A DNA stretch of 64,000 nt from Micromussa lordhowensis (GCA_964020085.1 OZ026605.1:2193301-2257300); one strand, 5' to 3'. Shown: positions 25,920-35,875, counted from the first letter of the stretch. Program-made: numbers and translations. Notes: generated from the letters alone by a model not told the origin.

Positions 25920-28430
25920 GATTGGTTGATTTCAACTACAACTTTGAATCTGAATGGCTTATTGAACTGTCCGATAACAAACTGTCCAATAGCAAACTCT
26001 CTGATAACAATTTGGCAAGTGAATAAGTGGAAAATGTGAGTTTTTTTAACCAATCACAATCGAGGAAATTGTAATTTTTGCCAACGAGCCAGCCGAGCGA
26101 AGACGCTCGGCTGGCGAGGCGGCAGAGAATAGTGCCGCGCGAAGAATGGCGTATGCGAAAAAATTCTCGATCGAGCTCTGAAAAGTGTAACTGTAAGGTG
26201 TAAGATGTAACAATGGCTCAGTTTGAGCCAATTGCAAGGACGGAACTATTCGAGCTATTGTAGTTTTTAGCCAATCAGGAGGCGCGTTACATCTAGACTT
26301 GTCTCGTGGAATATCATTGTTTTCTTTGCTGTTGTGTTTATCCGACTGTGAACAATTTCATAGTCTCAGAACATATGGAACCAGTGTGTTTCCTCTCTCA
26401 CTTTATCGAAATGAAAGTTCAATTGGGGAGCGTACCCTTTACAAAACTATTCTTTTAATTCGAATATTCAGGAAAACTGTCAGACAAGAGCACATCCAAG
26501 ACACAAAATCGACAACGAACCAGCGTGTTATCCAAAGAATTGAACGAGCGTGTTCATGAATCGAAACAGTGTATTCCTTCTCTGTTTACCTATATCGAAC
26601 TGAAAGTTCCATCGGGCAGCTTTTTTGGAAAGATTGTGTTCACCAGTCGAACCACTAGAGCAAATCCCAGTGTTGAAATCTAGCATATCGAACTGAAGGT
26701 TGAGTCGCCAGTGTTTCCGAACAGAACTGAACAAGCGTGTTTATCATACAGTCGAATCCAGTGTTCAAAACACAAATCGTATCTGTTTTGCCACAGAATT
26801 AAACGAGTCGTGTTTCATCAATCAAACTAGCGTGTTCACTTTCACTTTGACTTTGCCCATCATTTTGACCGAGCAGCGATACATTCCAATACTCTTGATA
26901 TTCAGGGATTGCGTGACGAACGTTACCGGTCGGTAAACACGTTATAATTTTCTCTCGGTAATGGCCGAATTCACACTAGAGACGAGTAACCCGTCTTGGA
27001 CGGGTTTCTCGTCTGAGACGAGTTTCCCGTCTTAGTGTGAAATCGGGTCGGGACGGGTTATAGACGAGAAACTCGTCCAAATTTACCCGTCCACTTACCC
27101 GTCTGAGTCGACGAGTTTTTAAAGACGAGTTTCCTGACTAGACGAGAAACTCGTCTAAATGCATCACGAATTCACACTTAGACGGGTTTCCAGGTCGAGT
27201 TTTTGGAGAAAATGCGCCGATTAGACTGGAACTAGAACGAAAGCAGAGCACCTTGGGAAAACAAAATGGCGCCGAAGAAGAAGGTGAAGCGTTCTAAAAC
27301 GCAGAAAAACAAACCCTGGACTGACAAACAGACAAACATCTTTGCCGCTGTGTTGTCATCAACTGAAAGCCGAGATAAGCCTTTTGCTCTCGTTCTGGAA
27401 ACAATGGCCCTCAAGAAAACTGCAAATGAATCCGTTTTCAGCAACGTAAGAGAAGAGTTCTAGGATATGCTGGTAGCCGAAGGCATAACTGCTGCAGTTA
27501 AATTTTAATTTATTGCTTGGTTTCTCTGAGCCCAAGAGACAGTTTGGAATATAGGCCTGCATACTTTGGAAACACTAGAAACAGCCAGGCGCGTTCTGTT
27601 TTCTGCTGGCTAGGTAACCACGCACATCTTGCACCAGTACCTCGTCATCTTAACCCGTCCTAAAAACTCGTCCTAATGTGAATTCATGTCGGTAAGTCAT
27701 AACTTTTTCATCGCGAATTCACACTAGGACGGGAAACTCGTCAGACGGGTTACCCATCTGACGAGTTTCCCGTCCTCTAATGTGAATACGGCTAATGTTT
27801 GCAACAGATCCGTTATGCTGTATTAATAAACCCCTTATTATAGCACAAATTATTCGCTCGTTGGCACTCTATCGATAGGTATACCTAGTTATAATTATGA
27901 TCGGGCAGGAAGGGCAGAATGCAGGGTTCCAGAATTCAATGGCTCGTTTTGCTCTATAGCTAACTAGTTGATGTATAGAACGAAAAATAAATGATAAGCT
28001 GAAGTCTTATGTTAAAGTCTTTAGACTGTGTTGGGGCGAACGACTTTTGAGTTGGGGCGAAACGACTTCGGGACATGATTGACATGTCCGGGGGCGGAGA
28101 GGCTGTATACTCAGTTCCTAAAACTTACCTTATGGAACGTACAATGCAGCCTTTACAAAACCTGTGGCCGCAACTCGTTTGCACCGGTTCCCGCAGCCCC
28201 AAAAGACAAATAGGGCATTCATATTTGCTTTCCAACGGCGGATCGAAATATTCGTCATAACCTTCAGACCTAGGTTCTTCGTGTGATAATAAACGAAGCT
28301 CACTTGTCAATGAACCGATAGAACTTGGGTCATATGAGCCTTGTGAAAACAAAGAAGCCTGTTCCTCAAGCGAAAAGGAGCGAGACATCGTTCTCATGCA
28401 TTTTGCCGACCACTCTGAGTCATTTTCCAT
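3843..28430 (-). CDS. TRAF6-like TNF-receptor-associated factor, 8 coding exons
   Basis: Adaptor and likely E3 ubiquitin ligase of TNF-receptor/TLR-type signalling in the cytoplasm. Coding exons: 28430-28129, 23619-23568, 8707-8600, 8355-8194, 6721-6647, 6222-6145, 5948-5596, 4350-3843. They sum to 1638 bp (545 aa plus stop) and every phase matches. The RING is C72, C75, C87, H89, C92, C95, C107, D110, the C3HC3D pattern of TRAF6, and is split by intron 1 after SIR and resumed with [11 protein letters not shown]. Exons 3-6 (119-259) encode TRAF-type zinc fingers such as [11 protein letters not shown]. Exon 7 (260-377) holds the coiled coil. Exon 8 is the MATH/TRAF-C domain, with [12 protein letters not shown] and [18 protein letters not shown]. 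Human TRAF6 is close in length. Intron 5 has a GC donor. Intron 2 (about 14.9 kb) contains the 2.6-kb tandem array. The initiator is the first Met of an open exon; its untranslated leader is not resolved. Confidence 0.92.
7657..7941 (-). repeat. tRNA-derived SINE, family 1, copy 1
   Basis: On the minus strand the head starts GTGGTGGCCTCATGGTTAG and carries a pol III B box, GGGTTCGAGCC, followed by a tRNA-unrelated body. A second copy, about 85-90% alike by eye, lies at 43004-43265. The copy sits in intron 4 of the TRAF-like gene. Confidence 0.7.
9661..9708. repeat. Perfect 22-bp hairpin, once per array unit
   Basis: Arms 9661-9682 and 9687-9708 are exact inverted copies around a GGAA loop. 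The same hairpin recurs at 12259, 14880 and 17501. The 23-bp duplication that separates units 2 and 3 from 1 and 4 lies directly downstream, so the hairpin may have promoted slippage. Confidence 0.9.
10015..10862 (+). pseudogene. Decayed two-exon reading frame repeated in each array unit
   Basis: After a TTGCAG acceptor, exon 10015-10082 reads [20 protein letters not shown] and stops at a GTAAAT donor. It joins in phase to 10451-10862, after TTACAG, which begins [20 protein letters not shown] and ends with LHTLN-stop. The frame has one internal TGA, after YSKTSKI, where a Trp would fit; downstream it stays open for about 90 codons. The copies at 12636/13072, 15257/15693 and 17855/18291 carry the same TGA, so decay preceded amplification. 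An upstream open segment at 8811-8917 ([19 protein letters not shown]) may be an earlier exon; it also has an in-frame TAG. The family is not identified. Confidence 0.5.
19247..20229. other. TRAF intron 2 sequence, no gene
   Basis: Nothing coding recognised. A run of 14 G begins near 19797. Short words of a spacer near 19910-19940 recur inverted near 20190-20215 (TCCAGGTTTGACCCTAATTAGATG against CATCTAATTAGGGTCAAACCTGG), making a loose foldback of about 300 bp. Confidence 0.5.
20230..20745 (-). pseudogene. Broken P2X7-like C-terminal (ballast/zinc-binding) domain
   Basis: On the minus strand, about 20655-20443 reads [19 protein letters not shown], then [16 protein letters not shown] and [12 protein letters not shown]. 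This matches the Cys-rich P2RX7 cytoplasmic tail layout, where a CxC..C cluster is followed by CC, a conserved Cys and an AYRQF-type block. A stop follows FILW. The continuation, GKGNRRVV, which fits the family, reappears in a shifted reading frame, so the domain is disabled. It is a fragment inside intron 2 of the TRAF-like gene. Stand-alone domains of this type are, as I recall, expanded in cnidarians. Confidence 0.55.
20750..23567. other. TRAF intron 2, no gene recognised
   Basis: AT-rich intronic sequence without convincing exons. A segment at about 21300-21400 has repeated GGCAAAAGTC words, and TCTTCGGAAG-type words cluster at 21725-21795. Both look like remnants of repeats. Confidence 0.4.
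24017..24195. mobile_element. Foldback MITE, about 180 bp
   Basis: Starts ACACCTTATTCCAAAATGGC and ends with the inverted form GCCATTTTGGAATAAGGTGT. The arms extend inward through AAATTAGCCC(T)CGTTGC-type sequence, so most of the element is an inverted repeat. It lies in intron 1 of the TRAF-like gene. Confidence 0.75.
24548..25100 (-). pseudogene. L1/Tx1-type LINE reverse transcriptase C-terminal remnant
   Basis: The minus strand encodes [14 protein letters not shown], then a stop, then [13 protein letters not shown] and [20 protein letters not shown]. The last is the CCHC-like zinc knuckle typical of L1/Tx1 ORF2 C-termini. A downstream open stretch (24879-24559) includes [17 protein letters not shown] and [10 protein letters not shown], which also fits that region. 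In-frame stops and frame changes show it is dead. Confidence 0.6.
25475..25640. mobile_element. Foldback element with TAAACACAAGGAGG arms
   Basis: CTAAACACAAGGAGG..TTGGGAGAATTC on the left is matched by GAATTCTCCCAACCCTCCTTGTGTTTA on the right, and outer AAGCAATAGA meets TCTATTGCTT. A structural relative is at 30577-30742. Confidence 0.65.
26088..26115. repeat. Perfect 12-bp hairpin, GC-rich
   Basis: GCCAGCCGAGCG, AAGA loop, CGCTCGGCTGGC. It stands out from the AT-rich intron; function unknown. Confidence 0.7.
26957..27795 (+). mobile_element. PIF/Harbinger-like element with a Myb-like ORF
   Basis: Left end GGCCGAATTCACACTAGAG, right end its inverted form ...TAATGTGAATACGGC, flanked by TAA. 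Both ends hold many alternating CGAGTTTCCCGTCT/ACGGGAAACTCG words. A second, inner pair of similar ends (about 27170 and 27690) suggests nesting. Between them an ATG at 27266 opens a short basic ORF. Confidence 0.6.
27266..27463 (+). CDS. Short Myb/SANT-like transposon ORF, probably truncated
   Basis: 65 aa with a basic start ([18 protein letters not shown]) followed by [29 protein letters not shown] and NVREEF. The layout of a basic N-terminus and a FA.xLE.LALKK-type block resembles the DNA-binding Myb-like partner proteins of PIF/Harbinger transposons. After the TAG the frame continues with [14 protein letters not shown], so the stop may be a mutation. It is inside the TIR element at 26957-27795 and inside intron 1 of the TRAF-like gene. 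Family assignment is from memory of the pattern only. Confidence 0.45.
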   Translation: MAPKKKVKRSKTQKNKPWTDKQTNIFAAVLSSTESRDKPFALVLETMALKKTANESVFSNVREEF

Positions 28431-29246
28431 CCAACTGACAACGCTTTAGAAAACGAAACTAGGGACAGTCCCCTATCCCCTAATGCAAAGCGGGAACGAG
28501 GGCGCAGCCTATTTCCCTTTCGTAAACAATGCCATTTTTAACGGTCGATGCCATAATTGGTAACCAAGCTTGCCAGAATTAGCAACCAAGCCTTCTAGAG
28601 TGGACGATGCCATATCTGCTTCTGTTCAGGCCTGGACACGGTAGAAACTGGTTATAATTTGTTGAGGGAGTAAAACGCACTCACCAAATACTTAATTGTT
28701 CATATTCACACTGGTTTGCTTGCGGTTAGCTTTTATTTGCAGGTTGGGGCAGCTCTATCATTAACATTTAAGAATGTCACGTTTTATAATTAAATTTTGC
28801 GGAAATTTGGCGGATGAACCTGGTAGTGTAGTGGTATATGAGGGATGTTAAGAAACAGAGGTTCCAGGTTCGATACTGGGTGGTTAGTAACATTTTCATT
28901 TTTCTTTATATTAGTAGAGAAAAATTTGTTGAGAAATTTTCTAAGTGTTGCGAAAATGGCATCGCTTGTTTACGAAAGGGAAAATTGCGACGGCGCATGT
29001 GAGGAAGCTGAGAGTTCATTACTGGATTAATTTCATACCGTGAGGGCCTGGGTACCAGTCCGTGTATTTATGGGATTAACAACACAAGACCCATATATTC
29101 AGAAAGAGCACACTGAGCTTTACAAAATCCTTAAGTTTCGTGTTAATTGGGTCAATATTGAACAAGATACAGCCACTCAAACACTTAAAAATTTAGTAAC
29201 AAATGTATGGACATTTTCTTTGCAAATTTTGAAGTGTGAGGCGATA
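28431..29246. other. Upstream flank of the TRAF-like gene
   Basis: Should contain the promoter and leader of the TRAF-like gene (minus strand), but no TATA box or initiator can be assigned. The only distinct feature is the tRNA-like segment at 28815-28890. Confidence 0.35.
28815..28890 (+). repeat. tRNA-like segment (A and B box), probably SINE head or tRNA relic
   Basis: TGGTAGTGTAGTGGTATA resembles an A box and GGTTCGATACTGG a B box, about 40 bp apart. No complete acceptor stem can be formed, so I do not call a functional tRNA. Confidence 0.35.
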
Positions 29247-29543
29247 GCCGAGTGGATCCGCAGACTACTTTGACAATGTGATGACGAAATTCATTGTCAA
29301 TAACAGGACAGACGCATGAAAAACTGACATCAATTTGTGTTTTACGATAACAAATGGTCCAATTGCCCGCTCTCGCTCGCTGACTCGTCGCACAAATTTC
29401 AAATTCATGTGTCTGTCCGCATATTGACGATAAAAATTAGCCAATGAGCGCGCGAGAATTTCTGCAGTTATCGTAAAATAACAAATTGACGTCAGTTTTT
29501 CATGCGTCTGTCCTGTTATTTATCATAAATTTCGTCATCACAT
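29247..29543. mobile_element. Palindromic MITE, copy 1 (interrupted)
   Basis: Contains CGATAGCCGAGTGGATCCGC and the ACTTTGACAATGTGATGACG block, with an inverted counterpart (CGTCATCACATT...). Related copies are at 30124-30400 and 38096-38456. A foldback element at 29544-30123 interrupts it at CATCACA/TTGTCAAAG. Confidence 0.7.
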
Positions 29544-30123
29544 AGGCCGTTCCGAAATTCAACAGGGAACTGGGGCGAGTTTCAAATTTTAGCCAATCGA
29601 TAAACTGACACCACCACATGAAAGATCATGTCGAGATTGATCATTTGACCAAGTATGATGTTTTTAGGGTGAACAGAGACCAAGTTATGGACCTTCAAAT
29701 ATGGCTCAAAACCCATACAAATTAACGTCTCTAATTTTGAGACAGCGTCCCCCAAAAACCATATAAACCCTTAAAATGTTTTATCAGTTTTGTGACAACT
29801 GTAAAATCCCGTCATGCACCTACTATTTGAAAGAAGCTGAGATGAAAATCACTATGTTTGCCCATTTTAAAGAGTATCACGGAAATCATGAAAAATTTTA
29901 AGAGTTTATATGGTTTTGGGGGACGCTGTCTCAAAATTAGAGACGTTTGTATGGATTTTGAGCCATATTTCAAGGTCCATAACTTGGTCTCTGCTCACCC
30001 TAAAAGCATCATACTTGGTCAAATGATCAATCTTGACATGATCTTTCATGTGGTGGTGTCAGTTTATCGATTGGTTTAAATTTGAAACTCGCCCCGGTTC
30101 CCTGTTGAATTTCGGAACGGCCT
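29544..30123. mobile_element. Long-TIR foldback element, 580 bp
   Basis: Arms 29544-29772 and 29900-30123 are inverted copies of roughly 225 bp, starting AGGCCGTTCCGAAATTCAAC and ending in the reverse complement. Only about 130 bp of unique sequence separates them. The apparent ORF at 29858-30079 lies across one arm and is not a gene. The element is nested in the MITE family represented intact at 38.1-38.46 kb. Confidence 0.85.
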
Positions 30124-30400
30124 ATTGTCAAAGTAGCTGTGGATCCACGAGGCGATAGCCGAGTAGATCCGCAGACTACTTTGACAATGTGATGAAGAAA
30201 TTCATTGTCAATAACAGGACAGACTCATTAAAAACTGACATCAATTTGTTTTTTGCGATAACAAATGCTCGAATTGCCCGCTCTCGCTCGCTGACACGTC
30301 GCACGAATTAATTCAAATTCATGTGTCTGCTGTCCGCATATTGACAACAAAAATTAGTCAATGAGCGCGCGAGAATTTCTGCAGTTATCGTTAAAAAACA
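30124..30400. mobile_element. Palindromic MITE, copy 2
   Basis: Repeats the GATCCGCAGACTACTTTGAC block and the ATGAGCGCGCGAGAATTTCT block of 29247-29543 with scattered substitutions. Confidence 0.7.
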
Positions 30401-30576
30401 ATTAGAAAATAACCCAAAGCAAATATGCACGCTGATTGGTATAAAATCGTGTTTCTTACTCGATAGAAACACAGAATTAGCACGAGCTGTTGACGTAATG
30501 ATGGCGCGAACAAAGAGAATCTACATTTTGATGCTCGAAGTAAACAAGTTGGGGGTTTTTTTTTTCGCCGCGGTAT

Positions 30577-30686
30577 TTTCTAAAAGAAATAGAAAACATG
30601 TTCTCCGTGTTCCTATCGAGTTATAGAAACACTCGTGAAAGTTTGGGAGAACTCGTAAAAGCTGTGGAAACACTCGCCTGCGGCTC

Positions 30687-30717
<31 letters not shown>

Positions 30718-30850
30718 CTTTCACTGGTGTTTCTATTTAACAATTAGATTATGAGCTCGAGATTTCTATGAGGTGATAGTTGATGAGGCCGAAGGCCGAA
30801 TCAACTATCGCCTCATAGAAATCGAGAGCGAATAATCTAATTGTTTTAGT
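30577..30850. mobile_element. Two adjacent foldback elements
   Basis: About 30577-30742: AGAAACACTCGTGAAAGTTTG pairs with CAAACTTTCACTGGTGTTTCT. About 30742-30845: CAATTAGATTAT..GATTTCTATGAGG..GATAGTTGAT pairs with ATCAACTATC..CCTCATAGAAATC..AATCTAATTG around a GGCCGAAGGCC centre. The second family recurs at 62288-62660, where the downstream TTCTAACTGAAATTAA also matches. Confidence 0.65.
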
Positions 30851-31187
30851 AGAATTCTAACTGAAATTAACGCAAATAACGGTTTCCAATGATTTTCCCA
30901 CGTATTATTGAACTTTACCCATAAACAAAGTTGCACGTATCGAGCTGTCAAGTCAAGAAACCTTAAAAGTGCTTCTTTTAGTCTTCTCGGGAATTTAATT
31001 GCCTGTTTACATCTAAAATTCCGTCCAAAACTTCGGAAAACTATAAAAACATCGCATTTCCTGGACGACCGGCGGCCAACTGTACTCTAATGGCTGATAG
31101 TATCATTGAACATCCATTGAAACTAGAATCACGTTTATAGAAAACTTATTTCCTTCAATAAAGTTGATAAACTTTCGGCTGTGCTTT

Positions 31188-31340
31188 AAGCCTGGTCCTC
31201 ACTAGCGACGCAAGCATAAGCATAAGCATAAGCATAAGCATTATGCGCTAGTGAGGACAGCTACGACATAAGCATTAGCGTAAGCATAAAGCCCAGTCCT
31301 CACTAGCGACGCAAGCATAAGCATAAAAATGATGATATCC
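31188..31340. mobile_element. MITE fragments with CCTCACTAGCGACGCAAGC ends
   Basis: CCTGGTCCTCACTAGCGACG occurs at about 31191, with an inverted GCGCTAGTGAGGAC at about 31245 and a second direct end (CCAGTCCTCACTAGCGACG) at about 31291. AAGCAT(A)-type words fill the space. The ends resemble those of 1263-1920. Confidence 0.55.
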
Positions 31341-32360
31341 GTTCTGTAGGGCCATCACAGCCCAATATTATTGGTCTTCCTGTTTAAGTAGGTTTGTGAA
31401 TTTTTTAGGTGTGTAAAAGTGCGGTATGCGCGGTGGGTTAGGTGTTTGTGAAATCCATTTAACAGTTATTTTGTCTCCCGGTGGTATGATCATCTCGATA
31501 GAGATCTTTGATAATTTCTTGAACCTTTCGAGAGGTCTCTAACAACAACAACAAGCAACAACAACAAATTTTATTGAATATTAGATATGATTACATTAGT
31601 TTCCCCGCAAATAGCTTACAAACTAATCGAGGCGGGGAGATCTAAGGACATTTTAGAAGTAGAAGGTTTGTTTACAGATGGACTAAATAACAATGAAGAT
31701 ACTATACAGTAAATAGAATAAACTAACATAAAATAAAGCAAGTACATTAAAATTACAAAAAGAGACTAACCTAAAGTATTAAATAGCTTAATAAGACGGG
31801 AGGCTTCGACATAATCATCTTCTGACCGCAAGAAATTTAGTAATAATTCCTTTATCTTTTTACGAAAAGACGAACGTTTAAGTAATTTAATCGAATAAGG
31901 AATAAAGTTCCAAATTTGGGCACCGATTCTCGTGAAAAAGGCATGCATTTTATCAGTTCTAGAGAACTTAACATAAAACGAGTCACTAGGGACAGATCTT
32001 GTTCTGTAGTTATGAATCTGACTTGTTTTAACAAACTGATTGAGTATACTAACTGGTGCTGTCTGAAAAATAGGCTACAACCCCGGACAAAACTGTTGAG
32101 ACATTTCAATACAATTTTCAATTTCGCGCGATGTTATCATCGTGTCCAGAAGGAACAAATTCGTCCCCCTCCCCACCCCTGGTGCAATGTTGTTTCGGCT
32201 CAGCAGTTCAAGCGTGCATTTCTTGTGTTACTGCAAACAACATTGCAATAGGGGAGGGGGGAAACAGTCTTTTAATTTGCGACAGTAAGCACTTTTGTCA
32301 GGGTGAGTGCAAAAAATAGGTATTTTTGTAATGTGTCTCAACAGGTTTTGTCCGAGGTTG

Positions 32361-33245
32361 TCTAGGGGTGTTTCTCTGCATTCTTTAACTGTGATGTCAA
32401 TTACTGCGAGTCATTGTCATTTTTTTAGGTGAAATGCATGAAACGCATTGTTACTGAATACTATTCATTTGTGTGGAATGTTCAGAACAATTTTTGGGCT
32501 GAAAAATGAAGTTATGTCTCTTACATTACACGAGGTGTGTAATGCATTTTTCTCAGTCACGTTACCATTGGTGCATTTTAAAACAACTTGCTCGTCTCTA
32601 AACGCTTTACTTGCTAGAGTAACGACATTCTCTCCTAATCGCCGATGTAAATGGAGCTCTTACGATCTTATAATAGCGACGAAACAACAACGACAATCTT
32701 ATAATACGACGAATACAATCTTATAATACGACGATCTTATAATAGCGACGGGAACAACAACGACAACTCCCATCATGTGCTAGGTGTTTTGCAGAGCTTA
32801 TTTTGCCCTCAGAAACATAGTGGCTTGGTCGTAGACGGTTAACTTAATAAAGAAAACCCAACAGAGAGAAAACACCACGGTTAACATCGGTTTACAACGG
32901 TTAACGACTGTTCAGAATAAAACAATAGACTGTATGTTGTTTTTCTTTATGAATGCTGTTAACCGTTGTTAACCGTTGTTAATCGTTGAAATGACTTTGT
33001 TTCAGTTTGTTAATCGTTTAATCTTCGTATTTAAGCATTTTCATAGTCTTTTGCTGATTTACTAGACGAATTTTAAAATTAAGAGCAGGCGTTTTTGTAA
33101 CGGAAAAATTCACACCGTCCAGGCAACCAGGTACTATACAGTCTTTATTTGCGGTTAGTTTGTCACGCGCGTGACGTGGTTTGGCACGATAAAGCCATGG
33201 TTTTATCTCTTAATTTATTGTTTCTACTAATTGGCCAACTATTGG
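32361..33245. other. Inner, non-coding part of the Tc1/mariner-type element
   Basis: No gene. About 32655-32755 repeats CTTATAATAGCGACG/CTTATAATACGACG words. About 32835-32990 has many GGTTAAC words in both orientations (GGTTAACGACTG, AACCGTTGTTAACCGTTG), forming an imperfect foldback around 32930. Confidence 0.5.
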
Positions 33246-34290
33246 CTAGTATTTTGTTCTCTGTCCCTTAGAAAATAGAACTAGGGAAATCCGATTATCC
33301 ATTGATTCTATGATTTTGTCAACTACATCAACTGGCATGTTCTTAATTGTTCTAGTGACACGCTCACTGAATTCTTCATAAGTTTGGCGTGTAATATTTA
33401 ACTCAAGAGCTTGCTTATCCAGGTCTACTTTAGCTGCATGAAAAAAAAATTCGATACAATGAACGTCACCGCTCCTTGGGGAAAAATTCAACTGCTTTGC
33501 TTTTTTGTCACGTAGCGCGCGACGTGCTAGCGCGCTATTTTGGACAGGACAGTTGTCCTGTACAAACAATCGTGACCCATTTTTGTTCGCTAGTCTAAAC
33601 ATGTTCTCGAAATTATCCTGTAGAAATTTGGCAAAGTACGCGCCGTCTAGTTTATCATACTGATGACACACAATAACACCTTTGCCGTAGCTAATAGCCA
33701 CATTAACTTTCACAACTTTTCCACCGCTTCCCACTTTGCCCCCCTTTGAAGTGCAGCCGCGCATAAGACCCTCACACATCTTGCGCCAAATACGGCCGTG
33801 AGGCGCACTGGCTTTATCTGCTGGGTTCCTTTTATACCAAAAACTGACGCAATCTAAATAAAAAGCTGCATTGTCTTTCCACACATCCTTTGGGTAGTCT
33901 TTTCTGATATTTTTGGCGAATTTTAAGCGTTCTTTTAAGTCCTTTTCTGACAGAAGGCCCTTTTCCTTGCTTGGAGGAAATAGTAACCTTCCCTTTGAAG
34001 GAATCGCCTGATTGTTCTGTTGCTCACATGTTTTGGGCTTATCCCAGCTCTCGCCATTAGCCTAATGGATGTAAAATTACCCTCTTCGTGTCTCAAACTG
34101 GACAAAGTTCGCAGAATGCGGCGTTCCTCTCGCAAGCTCAGTTTACGTGGCCTTCCTCCAAAATCTCTGCTCCACTCCTTCCTTTGATCGCGGTCAATTA
34201 TCTTGTCCTTTTTTATCCTATACACCGTGGCTTGTGAAACACGGCATTGTCGAGCTATATCCTTGATCGAGAATTTCTTTCCTTGTGTTA
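33246..34290 (-). pseudogene. Tc1/mariner-superfamily transposase, one frameshift
   Basis: The N-terminal part (34290-33935) has a helix-turn-helix, FSIKDIARQCRVSQATVYRI, then RPRKLSLREERRILRTLSSL, ending in LQARK. The C-terminal part (about 33972-33246) begins GLLSEKDLKERLKF and contains NAAFYLDCVSFWYK, RLFVQDNCPVQNSA (second catalytic Asp) and SPRSGDVHCIEFFFHAAK, which takes the place of the usual SPDLNPIE block. The two halves are in different frames; a one-base loss in an A/G run near 33965-33975 would explain this. No clear start Met is seen upstream of the helix-turn-helix. The changed third motif also argues against activity. Confidence 0.75.
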
Positions 34291-35875
34291 AATTGTTAAA
34301 TACTAAATATAAGCCCTTTTGGACTGGTTGATTTCACCATTAAACACCATGATTTCTTTCTCGTGTAGGTAGAAAGCCCTTAAATAAAGCGGCTTATTAT
34401 GGACGTCACAATTGACGCGTTGTAATTGCTTAATTGGCGTTTCGGTTAATTTATCAGAAAGCTCATTGAAAGAGCAATAACTGGGCCAAAATTCACTATC
34501 TTCCGAACTTCCATTGCGAAGACACAGTAATTTGAATAATTAACCATCTCAGACAACCCCGGACAAAACTGTTGAGACATTTCAATACAATTTTCAATTT
34601 CGCGCGATGTTATCATCGTGTCCAGAAGGAACAAATTCGTCCCCCTCCCCACCCCTGGTGCAATGTTGTTTCGGCTCAGCAGTTCAAGCGTGCATTTCTT
34701 GTGTTACTGCAAACAACATTGCAATAGGGGAGGGGGGAAACAGTCTTTTAATTTGCGACAGTAAGCACTTTTGTCAGGGTGAGTGCAAAAAATAGGTATT
34801 TTTGTAATGTGTCTCAACAGGTTTTGTCCGAGGTTGTAGGTAGGGGAAGGCAATTCGATTTGAGAAAGAAGGGTACGGTGTGTTCCTTAGACTTACTGAA
34901 GTAAATAAGACGTAAGGCCCGTTTTTGTAGAATTACGATCTTTCTTTGGAATGTCAAGGCACAATAGACCATTTTACAGTTGTTGGCAAAGTGACCTGGC
35001 CTCTGACTGGCAGCGAGGCTGGAGTTGACCTTGTTTTGATACAGACCTCTCTGCTTTTATTGTGCAAATCAAGTTGTTCTCATGCTAACTAGTTTCCATT
35101 TACATGAGAAAAGCTTGAAAGTCTGTATCAAAGCAAGGTCACCTCCAGCCTCGCTTGTATTCATGGCCAGGTAACTAAGCTGGCCTATTTCCCCAAGCAC
35201 AAATACCATAAGTTAAGTAAGGAACGATTCGTGAGTTGTAAACTGAAACTGTAAAACATGACGCGGGACATAATGTCGAATCTTGGCTATAATTCCTATT
35301 GACTTGCTGATTTTGTGGCAGATAGATTCAATATGGCATTTCCATTAAAGATTTGAATCAATCAGTAAGCCAAGATATTTTACATAGTCTTTCATTTCAA
35401 GGTTTGCGTAGGTATTAGTCACGGAGTCAAGAATTCTAATCCTAGGTATGAAGGGCATATTCTTTTGCCGGTGGCGAAAGATCACAAAGCTTGATTTTTT
35501 TATGTTCAGAGACAGTTTGTTGGCCTTAAGCCATTCGTTGACATTGCCAAGCTCGCGATTAACAAGAGACTCGAGTTCCTTTAAGTTGTTATTTGCAAGT
35601 ATTATACTTGTATCGTCAGCAAATAGATAAAAGGCAAACAACGAGGAGGACTTGTAAATATCATTGATCTACAGAAGGAACAAGAGTGGTCCGAGGGCAG
35701 AGCCTTGTGGCACGCCGCACAAGGTCGTCTCAGTCTCAGACACAACATTATTAACTTGCGTATTTTGCTTTCGATCAGTTAGGTATGATCTGAACCAGGA
35801 GTTGATTACACCTCTAACACCATAATTTTCGAGTTTAGCTAACAATATCTCATGGTTGACATGACCGAGACCTTG

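Larger units (their letters stand above)
32078..34836 (-). mobile_element. Tc1/mariner-type element bounded by two identical 283-bp MITE-like units
   Basis: TA flanks both outer ends (32076-32077 and 34837-34838). Outer ends are CAACCCCGGACAAAAC and GTTTTGTCCGAGGTTG. Units 32078-32360 and 34554-34836 appear identical and are in direct orientation 2476 bp apart; each has both ends and so looks like a complete MITE. Between them lies a minus-strand transposase. The host LINE reading resumes on either side, so the whole was inserted as one block. Confidence 0.75.

Noticed and set aside
29858..30079. 73-codon plus ORF
   Set aside because: Mostly within one arm of the foldback element at 29544-30123.
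32131..32319. 62-codon ORF present twice (also 34607-34795)
   Set aside because: It lies in the duplicated 283-bp MITE-like unit and crosses its ends; no protein features.
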